Of a DNA stretch of 57,776 nt, positions 39,801-50,778 are shown piece by piece (within the stretch, counting starts at the first letter, position 1; each line of letters starts with the position of its first letter). The notes beneath the pieces are model-generated. The model searched no databases and had not been told where the DNA came from. It saw only the letters and a list, made by a program, of their open reading frames with translations. The translations under genes were made by a program, and so were the position numbers. The stretch spans positions 1 to 57,776 of the forward strand of contig JAJXYD010000002.1 in NCBI GenBank assembly GCA_021780695.1. Reading direction: 5' to 3'. Origin of the DNA: Deltaproteobacteria bacterium (lineage in GTDB: Bacteria; Desulfobacterota; Syntrophobacteria; Syntrophobacterales; Syntrophobacteraceae).

Positions 39801-40148
39801 ATGGATCTAGAGGTTACGAGTTCTGCGGAGAAAACGGTTGTAAAGCTAAAGGAAATCTGGACGATCGAAAGGACCGGGGAATTGAAAATCGCCCTTCAGG
39901 AGGCCCTGAGAAACAGTGAAGATATCGTAATAGACGTCGAGAACCTAACGAGTACGGATCTTTGCATCCTCCAGTTGTTTTGCTCCGCCCATGCCCTATC
40001 CGTGAAACTGGGCAAAAGCTTCGCCCTTTACGAGCATAAATCCGAACCATTCAAAACTATTGTACGCGATGCGGGGCTGGTGCGCACAATCGGCTGCCAC
40101 AGGAACCCCAATAAGAACTGTCTATGGACGGGGGATTGGAAATCATGA
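39801..40148 (+). CDS. STAS-domain protein
   Basis: A 115-residue anti-sigma-antagonist-type STAS domain. The conserved phospho-loop region is NLTSTDLCILQLF. Such proteins act as switch partners for kinases or other regulators. The start ATG follows GAGGAG, and the stop overlaps the cheY start as ATGA. It is placed between the MCP-like protein and CheY, a combination seen in some chemosensory operons; its target is unknown. Confidence 0.85.
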   Translation: MDLEVTSSAEKTVVKLKEIWTIERTGELKIALQEALRNSEDIVIDVENLTSTDLCILQLFCSAHALSVKLGKSFALYEHKSEPFKTIVRDAGLVRTIGCHRNPNKNCLWTGDWKS

Positions 40149-40510
40149 GCAAGATCATCATGACTGTAGATGATTCGGCCAGTATTCGTCAGATGGTGGG
40201 GTTTACCCTAAGGCAGGCGGGCTACGAGGTAATGGAAGCCATAGACGGCAAGGACGCCCTCAACAAGCTCAACGAAACCTCGGTCAATATGGTGCTGACA
40301 GATCTTAACATGCCCAACATGGACGGTATCGAACTCATCCGCTCCCTTAGAGCACTGCCCTCCTGCAAGTTCATCCCGATCGTGCTTCTTACAACCGAGT
40401 CTCAATCGGAGAAGAAGCAGGAGGGCAAAGCCGCGGGAGCAACCGGATGGATAGTCAAACCCTTTAAACCCGATCAACTTCTAGCCGTTGTGAAAAAGGT
40501 ACTGGGCTGA
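40145..40510 (+). CDS. cheY: CheY-type response regulator
   Basis: A 121-residue single-domain receiver: IIMTVDDSASIR opening with the acidic pair, acceptor aspartate in VLTDLNMPNMDG, switch threonine in LLTTES and lysine in WIVKPF. ATG 40145 overlaps the STAS stop by 4 bp, and its TGA overlaps the cheA ATG by 1 bp. It is the likely phosphoacceptor of CheA in this cluster. Confidence 0.94.
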   Translation: MSKIIMTVDDSASIRQMVGFTLRQAGYEVMEAIDGKDALNKLNETSVNMVLTDLNMPNMDGIELIRSLRALPSCKFIPIVLLTTESQSEKKQEGKAAGATGWIVKPFKPDQLLAVVKKVLG

Positions 40511-42606
40511 TGGAATCCCTTAAGGACATCTACCGGACGGAAGCTTACGAACTCCTGGCCGAACTCGAAACGTCCCTTCTCGCCCTGGAGGAAATCCCGG
40601 GAGATTCGGAACTAATCGGCAGAGTTTTCAGGGCTCTTCACACCATAAAAGGCTCGGGGGCCATGGCGGGCTTCGAAGACATTGCCGCATTTACCCACGA
40701 AATCGAAACCGTTTTCGACCTGGTGCGCAATAAGGAGTTGCACGTTACAAAACCCCTGATCGACCTGACGCTGCAGGCCGAAGACCTCATACGATCGATG
40801 CTGGACGTTTCGCAGGACTCATCTCCCATCGATACCCAGAGGGTAGAATTTATCACAGACTCTTTAAAGCAATTGCTTCCAAAAACAAATTCCCAACATT
40901 TCGCCGACGCCGCCCCCCCCGCGCAATCGGAAGATCGGCAGGAAGAAAAGACTCTGCGGATCTATTTTCGCCCCAATCCCGACATCTTTTCCCGAGGCAC
41001 CAATCCACTGCTTCTTCTAAACGAATTGCGCGAAATGGGGGAGTGCTCCGTAATCGCCCACACCGAACCCATTCCGGAACTCGAGGACCTCGAACCCGAG
41101 CACTGTTACCTTTCCTGGGACGTGATCCTTACAACGGAGCATTCACTCAATGCCATAAAGGATGTATTCATCTTCGTCGAGGATGAATGCGATCTGGAAA
41201 TCAAAGTCATCGAGGTAGCCGACGGGGAAGAGGAGCGAGGCTCTCCGAAAAGACTTGGCGAGCTTTTGATCGAGCGCGGCCTGGTTTCCCATGAAGATTT
41301 ACAGGAAGCCCTGAGTTCTCAGAGGCGCATCGGAGAGTTGCTTGTCGAAAGGGGCGTTGTCGAGGCGAGCATGGTTGAGACGGCGCTTGCCGAGCAGCGG
41401 CACGTCGAGGCGGCAAGAAGCAGGCAGACCGTTTCGGAGCAAACCTCGAGCATAGGGGTGCGCGCCGAAAAGCTCGACACCCTGGTAAATCTTGTCGGAG
41501 AAATGGTAACGGTCCAGGCGCGACTCAGCCAAGTGGCGGCCGGGATGGAAAATCCGGAACTTTTGTCGATATCCGAGGAAGTCGAGCGGCTCACCGCCGA
41601 GCTTCGCGACAACACAATGAGTATCCGGATGCTGCCGCTCGCAACGACCTTCAGCAAATTCAAGCGACTGGTTCGCGATCTATCCTCCGAGCTTGGAAAA
41701 GAGATTGTTCTTGAGACCTCTGGAGGAGAAACAGAGCTTGACAAGACGGTGATCGAGCGGCTGAACGGTCCCCTTGTCCATCTTATCCGCAACTGCATCG
41801 ATCACGGCATCGAAGCCCCGGAGATAAGAAAGGCCGCAGGCAAACCAAGGGAGGGGACCGTACGGCTTTCGGCCATGCATTCCGGGGCAAACGTATTGAT
41901 CCTCATAGAAGACGACGGCGCGGGTTTGAATACGGAGGCAATAAGGTCAAAGGCTGTCGAAAGACATCTTATCCCGGCAGAGACGGAGTTATCGGAAAAG
42001 GAGATCTTTTCTCTCATTTTCGCCCCCGGCTTTTCCACCGCAGGCAAAATCACCAGCGTTTCCGGCCGCGGGGTGGGAATGGACGTCGTAAAGCGAAGCA
42101 TCGAAATGCTGCGGGGCTCCATCGATATTTCGAGCCGCAAGGGGGCGGGAACCCTCATTACCCTGAAGCTGCCTCTTACCCTTGCCATAGTCGACGGGTT
42201 GCTGGTCGAAGTAAGGGAGGGGCGCTATGTTTTACCTCTATCAACCGTGGAGGAGTGCGTTGAATTGAGCCGCGAGGACGTGGCGGCTTCCCACGGACGC
42301 CACATTACACGCGTAAGGGGCGAAATCGTCCCCTATATCCGGCTTCGCGAATGTTTCGACATCGCAGGCACTCCCCCCGAAGTCGAACAGATCGTGATTA
42401 CCGAATCGGCCGGGGGCAAGGTCGGCCTTGTCGTGGACAGGGTCATAGGGGAACATCAGACCGTAATAAAAAATATCGGCAGGATTTTTCGCGATGTCGA
42501 CGAACTCTCCGGGGCGACCATCCTGGGAGACGGAACGGTTGCGCTCATTATTGACGTGCCAAAGCTGGTAGAGGGTGTCGAACGCAATCAATCGGCAATT
42601 CAGTGA
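40510..42606 (+). CDS. cheA: CheA chemosensory histidine kinase with MshEN-like insert
   Basis: A 698-residue CheA. The HPt domain at the N-terminus has the phosphoacceptor in HTIKGSG (H44); a P2-like region follows to about residue 237. Residues 247-298 then contain two copies of a motif of the form RxGELLxERGxV followed by an ALxxQ helix, resembling the MshEN/GspE N-terminal motif. Next come the dimerisation, ATPase (LVHLIRNCIDHGIE, GRGVGMD) and CheW-like domains. It should autophosphorylate and pass phosphate to CheY and CheB. Its ATG overlaps the cheY stop. Confidence 0.94.
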   Translation: MESLKDIYRTEAYELLAELETSLLALEEIPGDSELIGRVFRALHTIKGSGAMAGFEDIAAFTHEIETVFDLVRNKELHVTKPLIDLTLQAEDLIRSMLDVSQDSSPIDTQRVEFITDSLKQLLPKTNSQHFADAAPPAQSEDRQEEKTLRIYFRPNPDIFSRGTNPLLLLNELREMGECSVIAHTEPIPELEDLEPEHCYLSWDVILTTEHSLNAIKDVFIFVEDECDLEIKVIEVADGEEERGSPKRLGELLIERGLVSHEDLQEALSSQRRIGELLVERGVVEASMVETALAEQRHVEAARSRQTVSEQTSSIGVRAEKLDTLVNLVGEMVTVQARLSQVAAGMENPELLSISEEVERLTAELRDNTMSIRMLPLATTFSKFKRLVRDLSSELGKEIVLETSGGETELDKTVIERLNGPLVHLIRNCIDHGIEAPEIRKAAGKPREGTVRLSAMHSGANVLILIEDDGAGLNTEAIRSKAVERHLIPAETELSEKEIFSLIFAPGFSTAGKITSVSGRGVGMDVVKRSIEMLRGSIDISSRKGAGTLITLKLPLTLAIVDGLLVEVREGRYVLPLSTVEECVELSREDVAASHGRHITRVRGEIVPYIRLRECFDIAGTPPEVEQIVITESAGGKVGLVVDRVIGEHQTVIKNIGRIFRDVDELSGATILGDGTVALIIDVPKLVEGVERNQSAIQ

Positions 42607-42642
42607 CAGTCTCAAAGGGCCAACGGGTTTTGAGGAACGGTC

Positions 42643-43257
42643 ATGGCTTTCACCTACTTTCTTAGAGATATGCAGACCCTGGAGCGAATAGTAGAGCATG
42701 TGGTGCCTTACACATTTGGCCGCAGCCGGGTGCGCGTATGGGATGCGGGGTGCGCTACCGGGCAGGAGCCCTATTCGCTGGCCATGATGTTTGCTGAAAC
42801 CATGGGAAATTTCGGCTTTAAAAATCTAAGAATAGAATCAACCGATATAGATGATTGCAGCCTGTTTGGCGATATCATCCGTACTGGCGTATACAAGGAG
42901 GAAGACATCAAGAGAATGCCCTCGGATCTGTTTGGCAAATATTTCAAACCCGCCGACAAGCCCGGCTGCTTCACTATATCCGAGCTTCTTCGAAGCCGAA
43001 TCGAGTACAAAAGACACGATCTTCTTTCTCTAAAATCCATAGGCGAGGGTTTTAGCCTGATCCTTTGCAAAAACGTACTGCTCCATTTCGAATACCCCGA
43101 ACGCATCGAAGTAATCAAAATGTTTCACAGTTCCCTGGCTCCGGGCGGTTTTTTCGCCACCGAACAGACGCAAAAAATGCCCAAGGAGATCTCGCATCTC
43201 TTCGAGCGGGTTACAAGCGACGCTCAGTTGTTTAGAAGGCTCGATACGGCGCCGTGA
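42643..43257 (+). CDS. Short CheR-like methyltransferase
   Basis: A 204-residue protein matching only the SAM-binding domain of CheR: motif I is VWDAGCATGQEPYSLAMM and a later conserved part is CKNVLLHFEYPERIEV and APGGFFATEQTQ. The N-terminal all-helical domain that positions the receptor is missing. The ATG has GAGGAA upstream. It lies between cheA and the chemoreceptor, while a full-length CheR is encoded downstream. It may methylate a different glutamate set or be regulatory. Confidence 0.85.
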   Translation: MAFTYFLRDMQTLERIVEHVVPYTFGRSRVRVWDAGCATGQEPYSLAMMFAETMGNFGFKNLRIESTDIDDCSLFGDIIRTGVYKEEDIKRMPSDLFGKYFKPADKPGCFTISELLRSRIEYKRHDLLSLKSIGEGFSLILCKNVLLHFEYPERIEVIKMFHSSLAPGGFFATEQTQKMPKEISHLFERVTSDAQLFRRLDTAP

Positions 43258-43343
43258 ATATGTGACACGAAGATAATAAGTTGCTGATTTTTTGAGTTTA
43301 AAAGTATGTTCCGAATCCTTTATTGAAATTAGAGGAGACTAAG

Positions 43344-46300
43344 ATGCTCAAAAACATCAAAATCGGATTGAGACTCGCTTTTGCATTCGCAGCGATCCTC
43401 GTTGCGATGACCGCCATGGCCGTTTTTGCTATCAGCAGACTTGGTGGAGTCAACAGCACTGTAAACACGATTACCACCGACAGGTGGCCGAAGACGGTGT
43501 TGGCTAACCAGATGGCCCAGGATATAAGCCGGGCAACAACTGGTCTGCATAATGCGATCCTTGCAACAGACAGCGGCGAGACCGGGGAGCAACTCCAAAA
43601 ATCCAGCAAGTCAATCGCTCGGCTCACCTCAAATAGCGAACAACTTTCCAAATCAGTTTCATCCGAACAAGGCAAGACGCTTTTAAGGAACCTATCGGAA
43701 AACCAAAATGATTATTTGACGGCTGAAAAGCAAGTCCGTCGGCTGATCGAAGCCAACAATAAACAACAGGCTGCGAGCGCCCTTTCAACCAGGCTAAATC
43801 CTTTGCGGGCTAAATACCTTCAAGCGGTAAACAGCCTGATAAAATATGAAAACGACAGAATTGGAAGCGCCGGCAAGGCAGCAGCCCAGTCATACAGCTC
43901 CTCTAAAACCTGCCTCATCCTCTATTTATTAGGAGCGCTGGCATTGGCGGTCTTGATCGTCTCCCTTGTAAGCCTGAGCATAACAAAACCCATAGCAGAA
44001 GCGATAGCGATCAATAAAAGGTTCGCACTGGGCGATACGAGCTTTTCTCTGGATACCAACCGAGACGACGAATTTGGGCGGCTTTTCTCGGCCATGGCCG
44101 AAATGGTCCAAAGCTTCAAAGAGATCCTAAGTGATATCACTGTGCTAAGCGAGGCTGCAGTTCAGGGAAAGCTGGCAGTCCGAGCCGATGTCTCCAAGCA
44201 TGCGGGTGATTACAGGAAAATCGTTCAGGGGGTAAACGATACACTCGATGCCGTCATAGGCCCTCTAAATGTCTCGGCGGAGTATGTGGACAGGATAAGC
44301 AAGGGCGATATTCCTCCCAAAATCACAGACGAATACAAGGGTGATTTCAACGAAATCAAGAACAACCTCAATGCCTGTATTGTAGCAATCAACGGCCTGG
44401 TTTCAGATGCCAATCAATTGGAGTTTTCGGCAATCGAGGGCAAACTTGCCACCAGGGCGGATGCAACCAAACACACCGGAGAATATCGAAAGATCGTCGA
44501 AGGGGTTAACAATACGCTGGATGCGGTGATCGGCCCATTAAACGTATCGGCCGAATATGTGGACAGGATAAGCAAGGGCGACATTCCCCCCAAAATCACA
44601 GACGAATACAAGGGAGATTTCAACGAAATCAAGAACAACCTGAACGTCTGTATCGATTCGCTCAATTCCTTGATTACCGAAATGAATCAAATGTCAAAAG
44701 AGCACGACGCCGGAGACATTGACGTAGTAATCCCAGAGGACAAATTCCAGGGAGCCTACCGCATTATGGCAAAAGGCGTAAACGACATGGTCATGGGCCA
44801 TATCGGCGTCAAGAAAAAGGCGATGGCCTGCATTGCCGAATTCGGCAAGGGAAACTTTGATGCAACTCTTGAAAAGTTCCCGGGCAAAAAGTCCTTTATC
44901 AACGACACTATAGAGAAGGTAAGAGAGAACCTTAAAGAATACATCCAGGAGGTAAACTTCCTTATCGAAGCTACCAGAAACGGCAAACTGGACACCCGAG
45001 GCAATGAGGCAAAATTTGTCGGCGACTGGGGTAAACTTGTTACCGGAATCAATGAACTGATCGATACGTTCGTGGCTCCGATAAACGTCACCGCCGAATA
45101 TGTAGACCGCATCTCAAAGGGAAACATACCGCCGCGCATCGTCGACGATTACAAGGGTGATTTCAACGAGATCAAGAATAACCTTAATGCCACGATTGAC
45201 ATGATGAACAATCTGCTCGCGGAAACCGACATGATCATCGCGGCGGCCGCAAACGGAGAACTCGACAAAAGAGCCGACGCCTCCATGTTCGTCGGCGGTT
45301 GGAACAAGCTCGTCTCCGGGGTAAACGACACCATAACGAATATCGTCGAGCCCCTCATGGTTACCGCCGATTATGTCGAGAAGGTCTCTAAAGGCGTTAT
45401 ACCCCCGACAATCACTACCGAATACAGGGGGCAGTACAACGTCATCAAGAACAATTTGAACGCCATGGTCAAGATGATGAACGAACTGCTCGCGGAAACC
45501 GACAAGATCATCGCGGCGGCCGCAAACGGAGAACTCGACAAAAGAGCCGACGCCTCCATGTTCGTCGGCGGTTGGAACAAGCTCGTCTCCGGGGTAAACG
45601 ACACCATAACGAATATCGTCGAGCCCCTCATGGTTACCGCCGATTATGTCGAGAAGGTCTCTAAAGGCGTTATACCCCCGACAATCACTACCGAATACAG
45701 GGGGCAGTACAACGTCATCAAGAACAATTTGAACGCCATGGTCAAGATGATGAACGAACTGCTCGCGGAAACCGACAAGATCATCGCGGCGGCCGCAAAC
45801 GGAGAACTCGACAAAAGAGCCGACGCCTCCATGTTCGTCGGCGGTTGGAACAAGCTCGTCTCCGGGGTAAACGACACCATAACGAATATCGTCGAACCCC
45901 TCATGGTTACCGCCGATTATGTCGAGAAGGTTTCTATAGGAGATATACCCCCCAAAATTTCAACGGAATACAAAGGACAATACAATAAGATCAAGAATAA
46001 TCTTAACATGCTGATCGATGCGATGAACGAGGTAACATTGACGGCCGAAGAAATCGCAGGGGGCAACCTGACGGTGAAGGTAAAGGAGCGCTCCGCCGAG
46101 GATAAGCTCATGCAGGCGCTCGAAAAAATGGTCAAGGGACTTACCGAGGTAATGGCCAACATACACTCGGCCGCCAACCAGGTCATGACCGGAAGCCAGG
46201 AGATAAGCGCAAGCGCAGAAGAACTCTCCCAGGGCTCGACGGAGCAATCCGCGGCGGTCGAAGAGGTTTCCTCTTCCATGGAGCAGATGGCCGCCAATAT

Positions 46301-47072
46301 AAAACAGAATTCTGACAACGCGCAGCAGACCGAAAAGATCGCCATAAAGGCCGCCGAAGACGGACGGGATGGTGGCAAATCTGTTGCTGAGACCGTTTCG
46401 GCAATGAAGGAAATAGCGGGGAAAATCTCGATCATCGAAGAAATCGCACGGCAGACCAACCTTTTGGCGCTCAATGCGGCAATCGAGGCCGCCCGAGCCG
46501 GTGAACACGGGAAAGGTTTCGCCGTTGTGGCCTCGGAGGTGCGAAAACTTGCCGAACGTAGTCAGACCGCTGCCGGTGAGATCAATAAACTTTCGGCCTC
46601 CAGCGTCCAGATCGCCGAAAAGGCCGGAGAGATGCTTACCCGGATGGTCCCCGATATTCAAAGAAATGCCGACCTTGTCCAGGAGATCGCCGCAGCCAGC
46701 AACGAGCAGTCCGCTGGAGCCGGGCAGATCAACAAGGCCATCCAGCAACTCGATCAGGTTATTCAGCAGAATGCCGCAGCATCCGAGGAAATGGCGTCTA
46801 CTTCCGTCGAGTTGCTGACCCAGGCCGAGCAACTTCAGAACACGATAGCATTTTTCAAATTTGATGGAGCAGCCTCGGCAGCCATGACAAATATTTCGAC
46901 CGAGAACAGGAAAACCAGCCATCATAAGGTGCAGGTCGCACACGCTCTCCATCGTACGCCCCCCAAAGCAAACGGACACGCTCACGGGGAGCATCAGGGG
47001 AGCGGGGTCGTTTTGGATATGTCAAAAGATGGGAAAACCGATTTGAACGACGAAGAATTTGAAAGATATTAG
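43344..47072 (+). CDS. Very large poly-HAMP methyl-accepting chemoreceptor
   Basis: A 1242-residue chemoreceptor. TM1 is at about residues 10-30, a 4HB-type periplasmic domain follows, and TM2 is near 190-212. After a first HAMP ([12 protein letters not shown]) comes a ladder of about seven 90-residue units, each like two HAMP domains, then the MCP signalling hairpin with [18 protein letters not shown]. Units 5-7 are nearly identical at DNA level (see repeat 45213-45932). There is no NWETF-type CheR tether. ATG 43344 follows AGGAG. It sits within the cheA-cheW-cheR-cheB operon and should be its main receptor. Confidence 0.94.
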   Translation: MLKNIKIGLRLAFAFAAILVAMTAMAVFAISRLGGVNSTVNTITTDRWPKTVLANQMAQDISRATTGLHNAILATDSGETGEQLQKSSKSIARLTSNSEQLSKSVSSEQGKTLLRNLSENQNDYLTAEKQVRRLIEANNKQQAASALSTRLNPLRAKYLQAVNSLIKYENDRIGSAGKAAAQSYSSSKTCLILYLLGALALAVLIVSLVSLSITKPIAEAIAINKRFALGDTSFSLDTNRDDEFGRLFSAMAEMVQSFKEILSDITVLSEAAVQGKLAVRADVSKHAGDYRKIVQGVNDTLDAVIGPLNVSAEYVDRISKGDIPPKITDEYKGDFNEIKNNLNACIVAINGLVSDANQLEFSAIEGKLATRADATKHTGEYRKIVEGVNNTLDAVIGPLNVSAEYVDRISKGDIPPKITDEYKGDFNEIKNNLNVCIDSLNSLITEMNQMSKEHDAGDIDVVIPEDKFQGAYRIMAKGVNDMVMGHIGVKKKAMACIAEFGKGNFDATLEKFPGKKSFINDTIEKVRENLKEYIQEVNFLIEATRNGKLDTRGNEAKFVGDWGKLVTGINELIDTFVAPINVTAEYVDRISKGNIPPRIVDDYKGDFNEIKNNLNATIDMMNNLLAETDMIIAAAANGELDKRADASMFVGGWNKLVSGVNDTITNIVEPLMVTADYVEKVSKGVIPPTITTEYRGQYNVIKNNLNAMVKMMNELLAETDKIIAAAANGELDKRADASMFVGGWNKLVSGVNDTITNIVEPLMVTADYVEKVSKGVIPPTITTEYRGQYNVIKNNLNAMVKMMNELLAETDKIIAAAANGELDKRADASMFVGGWNKLVSGVNDTITNIVEPLMVTADYVEKVSIGDIPPKISTEYKGQYNKIKNNLNMLIDAMNEVTLTAEEIAGGNLTVKVKERSAEDKLMQALEKMVKGLTEVMANIHSAANQVMTGSQEISASAEELSQGSTEQSAAVEEVSSSMEQMAANIKQNSDNAQQTEKIAIKAAEDGRDGGKSVAETVSAMKEIAGKISIIEEIARQTNLLALNAAIEAARAGEHGKGFAVVASEVRKLAERSQTAAGEINKLSASSVQIAEKAGEMLTRMVPDIQRNADLVQEIAAASNEQSAGAGQINKAIQQLDQVIQQNAAASEEMASTSVELLTQAEQLQNTIAFFKFDGAASAAMTNISTENRKTSHHKVQVAHALHRTPPKANGHAHGEHQGSGVVLDMSKDGKTDLNDEEFERY
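45213..45932 (+). repeat. Near-identical tandem repeats within the chemoreceptor gene
   Basis: A 273-bp unit (91 codons) occurs at 45213-45485, again at 45486-45758, and a third, partial copy continues from 45759 to about 45932. Copies differ by only a few bases (for example GACATGATC against GACAAGATC). The unit preserves the reading frame, so copy number can change without a frameshift. Confidence 0.95.
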
Positions 47073-47083
47073 GGAGGACTCAA

Positions 47084-47581
47084 ATGAGTGTGCCGTCCAT
47101 AACAACAACCAGTCAGTACCTAACCTTTACACTCGATGAGGAGGTGTTCGCCCTGGATATCTCCAAGGTTCGCGAGGTGCTCGATTTTATCTCGGTGGCC
47201 AAGGTGCCGCGCACTCCCGATTTCATGCTGGGCGTTATCAATCTCAGGGGGAGCGTGGTTCCCGTGGTCGATATGCGCCTTAAATTCGGCATGACCAAAA
47301 CCGAAAAATCGGTAAACACCTGCATTATCATCGTCGAGATTGAAATAGACGAGGAAGCAACCATCCTCGGCGCCCTGGTCGATTCGGTGCAAGAAGTGCT
47401 CGATCTCGACCCCGAGCAGATAGAACCGCCGCCCCGCATCGGCACGCGCCTGGATACAAGGTTTATAAAAGGCATGGGCAAACGCGACAACGACTTCATA
47501 ATCATTCTGGATATCGACAAGATTTTTTCAGCCGAGGAAGTCGCGGCGGCGGCGGAGATGAGCGAGGCATCAGCGGCTTAA
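47084..47581 (+). CDS. cheW: CheW coupling protein
   Basis: A 165-residue CheW: YLTFTLDEEVFALDISKVREVL opening, VINLRGSVVPVVDMRLKFG core and VLGALVDSVQEVLDL. It links the receptor to CheA. The ATG follows GGAGG, 11 bp after the chemoreceptor stop. The C-terminal acidic tail (AEEVAAAAEMSEASAA) is longer than minimal CheW. Confidence 0.95.
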   Translation: MSVPSITTTSQYLTFTLDEEVFALDISKVREVLDFISVAKVPRTPDFMLGVINLRGSVVPVVDMRLKFGMTKTEKSVNTCIIIVEIEIDEEATILGALVDSVQEVLDLDPEQIEPPPRIGTRLDTRFIKGMGKRDNDFIIILDIDKIFSAEEVAAAAEMSEASAA

Positions 47582-47623
47582 ATCGCGATCGACCGTTCTA
47601 AAACCGGAGGCAACCAAAGCGCC

Positions 47624-48562
47624 ATGCCCGCAGAAAACGCAGAACTTTTAACCACGGAACCTTTTACCCGGCAGGGGATGTCCTCATCCCCCGCCGATAC
47701 AAACGGAAACGACATCAAAGGAGTATTCTCCGCTCGATTATCGGAAAAGGACTTCCGCCGGCTGAGCGCTTTCATTCACGAAGCCTGCGGCATCACATTG
47801 CCACCGGCAAAAAAGACCATGATAGAAGGGCGAATCCGCAAGCGACTGCGCGCCCTGGGATTAGACTCCTATCACAAGTACTGCGAATTTTTGTTCAGCC
47901 CCGCCGGTTTGAGAGCCGAGTACCTGAATCTCATCGATGTCGTTACGACCAACAAGACCGATTTTTTCCGGGAGCCCGATCACTTCAACTATCTTTACCG
48001 GAACGTGCTGCCCGAACTGGTGCATTCAAGCCGGCCGGACGCGGGGAAAACGCTACACCTCTGGAGCGCGGCGTGTTCGACGGGCGAGGAAGCCTACACT
48101 CTGGCAATGGTTCTTAGCGAATTTGCCCGAACCTGCCCGGGCCTTGATTTTTCCATCCTTGCCACCGACATCTCGACAATGGTTTTGGAAAAGGCGAGGC
48201 TGGGGATATACGACCATGACAGGGTCAATCCGATTCCCATGGCACTTCGCAAAAAGTACCTCCTAAAGAGCAGGAACAAGGAAAAAGCCCTTGTTAGAAT
48301 CGCCCCCGAACTCCGCGACTGCGTTACCTTCCGAAGACTCAATTTCCTCGATGAAAAGTATGACGTAAAAGGTCAAATGGAGGTCGTGTTCTGCCGTAAC
48401 GCACTCATCTATTTCGACAGGCCGACCCAGGTAAAGATAGTCTCTCGCTTCGTGAATCTCATGAAGCACGGGGGCTATCTTTTCGTCGGCCATTCCGAGA
48501 GCTTGCACGGAATGGACTTATCCCTGGAACAAACGGCCGCCACGGTCTACAGGAAAAAATAA
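47624..48562 (+). CDS. cheR: CheR receptor methyltransferase
   Basis: A 312-residue full-length CheR. The N-terminal helical domain ([21 protein letters not shown]) precedes the SAM-binding fold with [18 protein letters not shown] and [15 protein letters not shown]. It methylates glutamates in the receptor for adaptation. A first 40 residues are low-complexity, so the real start may be a few codons later. It is directly followed by cheB. Confidence 0.94.
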   Translation: MPAENAELLTTEPFTRQGMSSSPADTNGNDIKGVFSARLSEKDFRRLSAFIHEACGITLPPAKKTMIEGRIRKRLRALGLDSYHKYCEFLFSPAGLRAEYLNLIDVVTTNKTDFFREPDHFNYLYRNVLPELVHSSRPDAGKTLHLWSAACSTGEEAYTLAMVLSEFARTCPGLDFSILATDISTMVLEKARLGIYDHDRVNPIPMALRKKYLLKSRNKEKALVRIAPELRDCVTFRRLNFLDEKYDVKGQMEVVFCRNALIYFDRPTQVKIVSRFVNLMKHGGYLFVGHSESLHGMDLSLEQTAATVYRKK

Positions 48563-48563
48563 A

Positions 48564-49649
48564 ATGGCAGGTTCGGCATTGGACAAAAAAATCAGGGTAA
48601 TGATAGTCGACGATTCCGCCGTGGTCCGCCAGACTCTACAGAATATACTCTCTTCCGATGACCAGATAGAGGTGGTGGCCACGGCCTCCGATCCGCTTAT
48701 CGCCGCCCAGAGGCTTAGAAGCTTTATCCCCGATGTCATCACCCTGGATATAGAAATGCCTCGCATGGACGGCATTACGTTTCTTCAAAAGCTCATGGCC
48801 CAGCATCCCATCCCTGTGGTGATATGTTCGAGCCTGACGGAAAAGGGTTCGCAGACTACGCTAAAGGCCCTGGAGTACGGGGCCGTGGAGATCGTGGAAA
48901 AGCCTAGTGTGGGAGTTAAGCAGTTTTTGGAAGAATCCCGGGTGAGGCTGTGCGACGCGGTAAAAGCCGCAGCGAAGGCCAGGCCGAATCGTTTGAGACA
49001 ACGAAGGGTTATCGATCCCAAACTCAGCGCCGACGTCGTCTTGGCCAAGCCCAGGTCAGGAGCCATGATCGAGACCACCGAGAAGGTGATCGTGGTTGGA
49101 GCCTCCACGGGAGGAACGGAGGCCCTGACGGTTTTTTTGGAAGCTCTTCCTCCCGATGCCCCGCCCATAGCGATAGTCCAGCATATGCCCGAACACTTCA
49201 CGGCGGCCTTTGCAACTCGGCTAAACGGACTTTGCCGGGTTTCGGTAAAAGAAGCGGAAGATAACGATACTCTTATCGGAGGCCGGGCGCTTATTGCACC
49301 CGGCAATCGCCACATGCTCCTAAAGCGGAGCGGGGCACGCTATTTTGTCGAGGTTAAGGATGGCCCGTTTGTGTGCCGCCATCGTCCATCGGTGGATGTA
49401 CTTTTTCGCTCAGCCGCCCGCTATGCCGGTAAAAACTGCGTGGGCGTCATTATGACCGGCATGGGTGACGACGGTGCGAGAGGCATGGCGGAGATGAAGG
49501 AGGCAGGAGCTTTTACGATCGCCCAGGATGAAAAGTCCTGCGTCGTGTTCGGCATGCCCAATGAAGCAATAAAGAAAGGGGCCGTCGACTGTATCGTTTC
49601 CCTTGAAAAGATCGCGAGCGAGGTGTTAAGGGCTTGCCGCAAACCTTAA
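48564..49649 (+). CDS. cheB: CheB receptor methylesterase
   Basis: A 361-residue CheB: receiver ([15 protein letters not shown], aspartate in [13 protein letters not shown]), linker and methylesterase with the catalytic serine in [11 protein letters not shown], histidine in VQHMPEHF and aspartate in [11 protein letters not shown]. It removes methyl groups from the receptor when phosphorylated by CheA. It starts 1 bp after the cheR stop and ends the chemosensory run. Confidence 0.95.
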   Translation: MAGSALDKKIRVMIVDDSAVVRQTLQNILSSDDQIEVVATASDPLIAAQRLRSFIPDVITLDIEMPRMDGITFLQKLMAQHPIPVVICSSLTEKGSQTTLKALEYGAVEIVEKPSVGVKQFLEESRVRLCDAVKAAAKARPNRLRQRRVIDPKLSADVVLAKPRSGAMIETTEKVIVVGASTGGTEALTVFLEALPPDAPPIAIVQHMPEHFTAAFATRLNGLCRVSVKEAEDNDTLIGGRALIAPGNRHMLLKRSGARYFVEVKDGPFVCRHRPSVDVLFRSAARYAGKNCVGVIMTGMGDDGARGMAEMKEAGAFTIAQDEKSCVVFGMPNEAIKKGAVDCIVSLEKIASEVLRACRKP

Positions 49650-49771
49650 TCCGGGGCCGACCGGCAGCCGGCAAAAGAGCCGGGTTCAGGGCAAAACTTT
49701 CCCCCCCATGGCCTGCTTTTACAATCCATCCCTCAAACCCCGCCGGATATCGGCGACAGCCCATGCTCGCT

Positions 49772-50740
49772 TTACGCTTCGATGCCTTCGAATAAAACGC
49801 TCGACAGGTAGCGCTCTCCGGCATCGGGAAGGACTACCACGATAATCTTGCCCTTGTTTTCGGCCATGGCCGCCGCCCTGACAGCCGCGGCCATGGCCGC
49901 ACCGCTCGAAATTCCACAGGTGATCCCCTCTTCCCTGTGAAGGCGTCTCGCCATTTCCACGGATTCCTCGTTTGTTACCGTGGCTATCTCATCGACCAGA
50001 TCAAGGTCCAAAACTTCGGGTTTAAACCCGGCGCCAATGCCCTGGATTTTATGCGGGCCAGGCTTGGGAACCTCTTTTCTGCGAATGGCGCTAAGCACAG
50101 CCGAATTAACGGGCTCAACCGCGATCGCTCGAATATTTTTCCCCCTAACGCTCTTAATGTAGCGCGTAACTCCCGTAATTGTTCCCCCGGTCCCAACCCC
50201 GGATACAAAGATATCGATTGCGCCCTGTGTGTCCTCCCAAATCTCCGGACCGGTAGTTTTGAAGTGGATATCCGGGTTGGCGGGGTTTGTGAACTGCTGC
50301 GGCATGAAATACTTGCGAGGTTCGCTCGACACGATCTCTTCGGCCTTGGCAATGGCTCCCGGCATGCCTTTGGCTCCCTCGGTCAAAATCAGCTCGGCTC
50401 CGAAAGCTTTCAGCATACGTCTGCGTTCAACGGACATGGTCTCGGGCATTGTAAGGATCAGAGGATAGTTTCTTGCGGCGCACACGAAGGCAAGAGCGAT
50501 ACCGGTGTTGCCGCTGGTGGGCTCGATCACCGTCACATCCCTTCGCCCCTTTGTAAGCTTGCCCTGGGCTTCGGCGGCCCAGATCATCGAAGTCCCTACC
50601 CGGCACTTTACCGAATAGGCAGGATTTCGACCTTCGATCTTGGCCAAAACGGTCCCCGGCATCCCCACGGTTATCCGATTGATGCGCACGAGCGGCGTTC
50701 GGCCTATGCTCAAACTGTTGTCATCGAAAATAACTCCCAT
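49772..50740 (-). CDS. cysK: Cysteine synthase A
   Basis: A 322-residue PLP-dependent O-acetylserine sulfhydrylase. The PLP lysine is in [10 protein letters not shown], the substrate loop is [11 protein letters not shown], and GTGGTITGV is the phosphate-binding loop. It makes cysteine from O-acetylserine and sulfide. The frame runs to 50782, but ATG 50740 with GGGGGG six bases upstream is the family start. It follows the cysteine desulfurase by 38 bp, so cysteine is made and used within one gene run. Confidence 0.95.
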   Translation of the reverse strand: MGVIFDDNSLSIGRTPLVRINRITVGMPGTVLAKIEGRNPAYSVKCRVGTSMIWAAEAQGKLTKGRRDVTVIEPTSGNTGIALAFVCAARNYPLILTMPETMSVERRRMLKAFGAELILTEGAKGMPGAIAKAEEIVSSEPRKYFMPQQFTNPANPDIHFKTTGPEIWEDTQGAIDIFVSGVGTGGTITGVTRYIKSVRGKNIRAIAVEPVNSAVLSAIRRKEVPKPGPHKIQGIGAGFKPEVLDLDLVDEIATVTNEESVEMARRLHREEGITCGISSGAAMAAAVRAAAMAENKGKIIVVVLPDAGERYLSSVLFEGIEA

Positions 50741-50778
50741 GACTTTCCCCCCTTGAATGGATAGAAAACGGCCAAGCT

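Noticed and set aside
45371..45904. Two identical minus-strand frames
   Set aside because: They are reverse readings of the tandem 273-bp chemoreceptor repeat, not duplicated genes.
45960..46994. 344-codon minus-strand frame opposite the chemoreceptor end
   Set aside because: It overlaps the fully conserved MCP signalling hairpin encoded on the plus strand and shows no motif.
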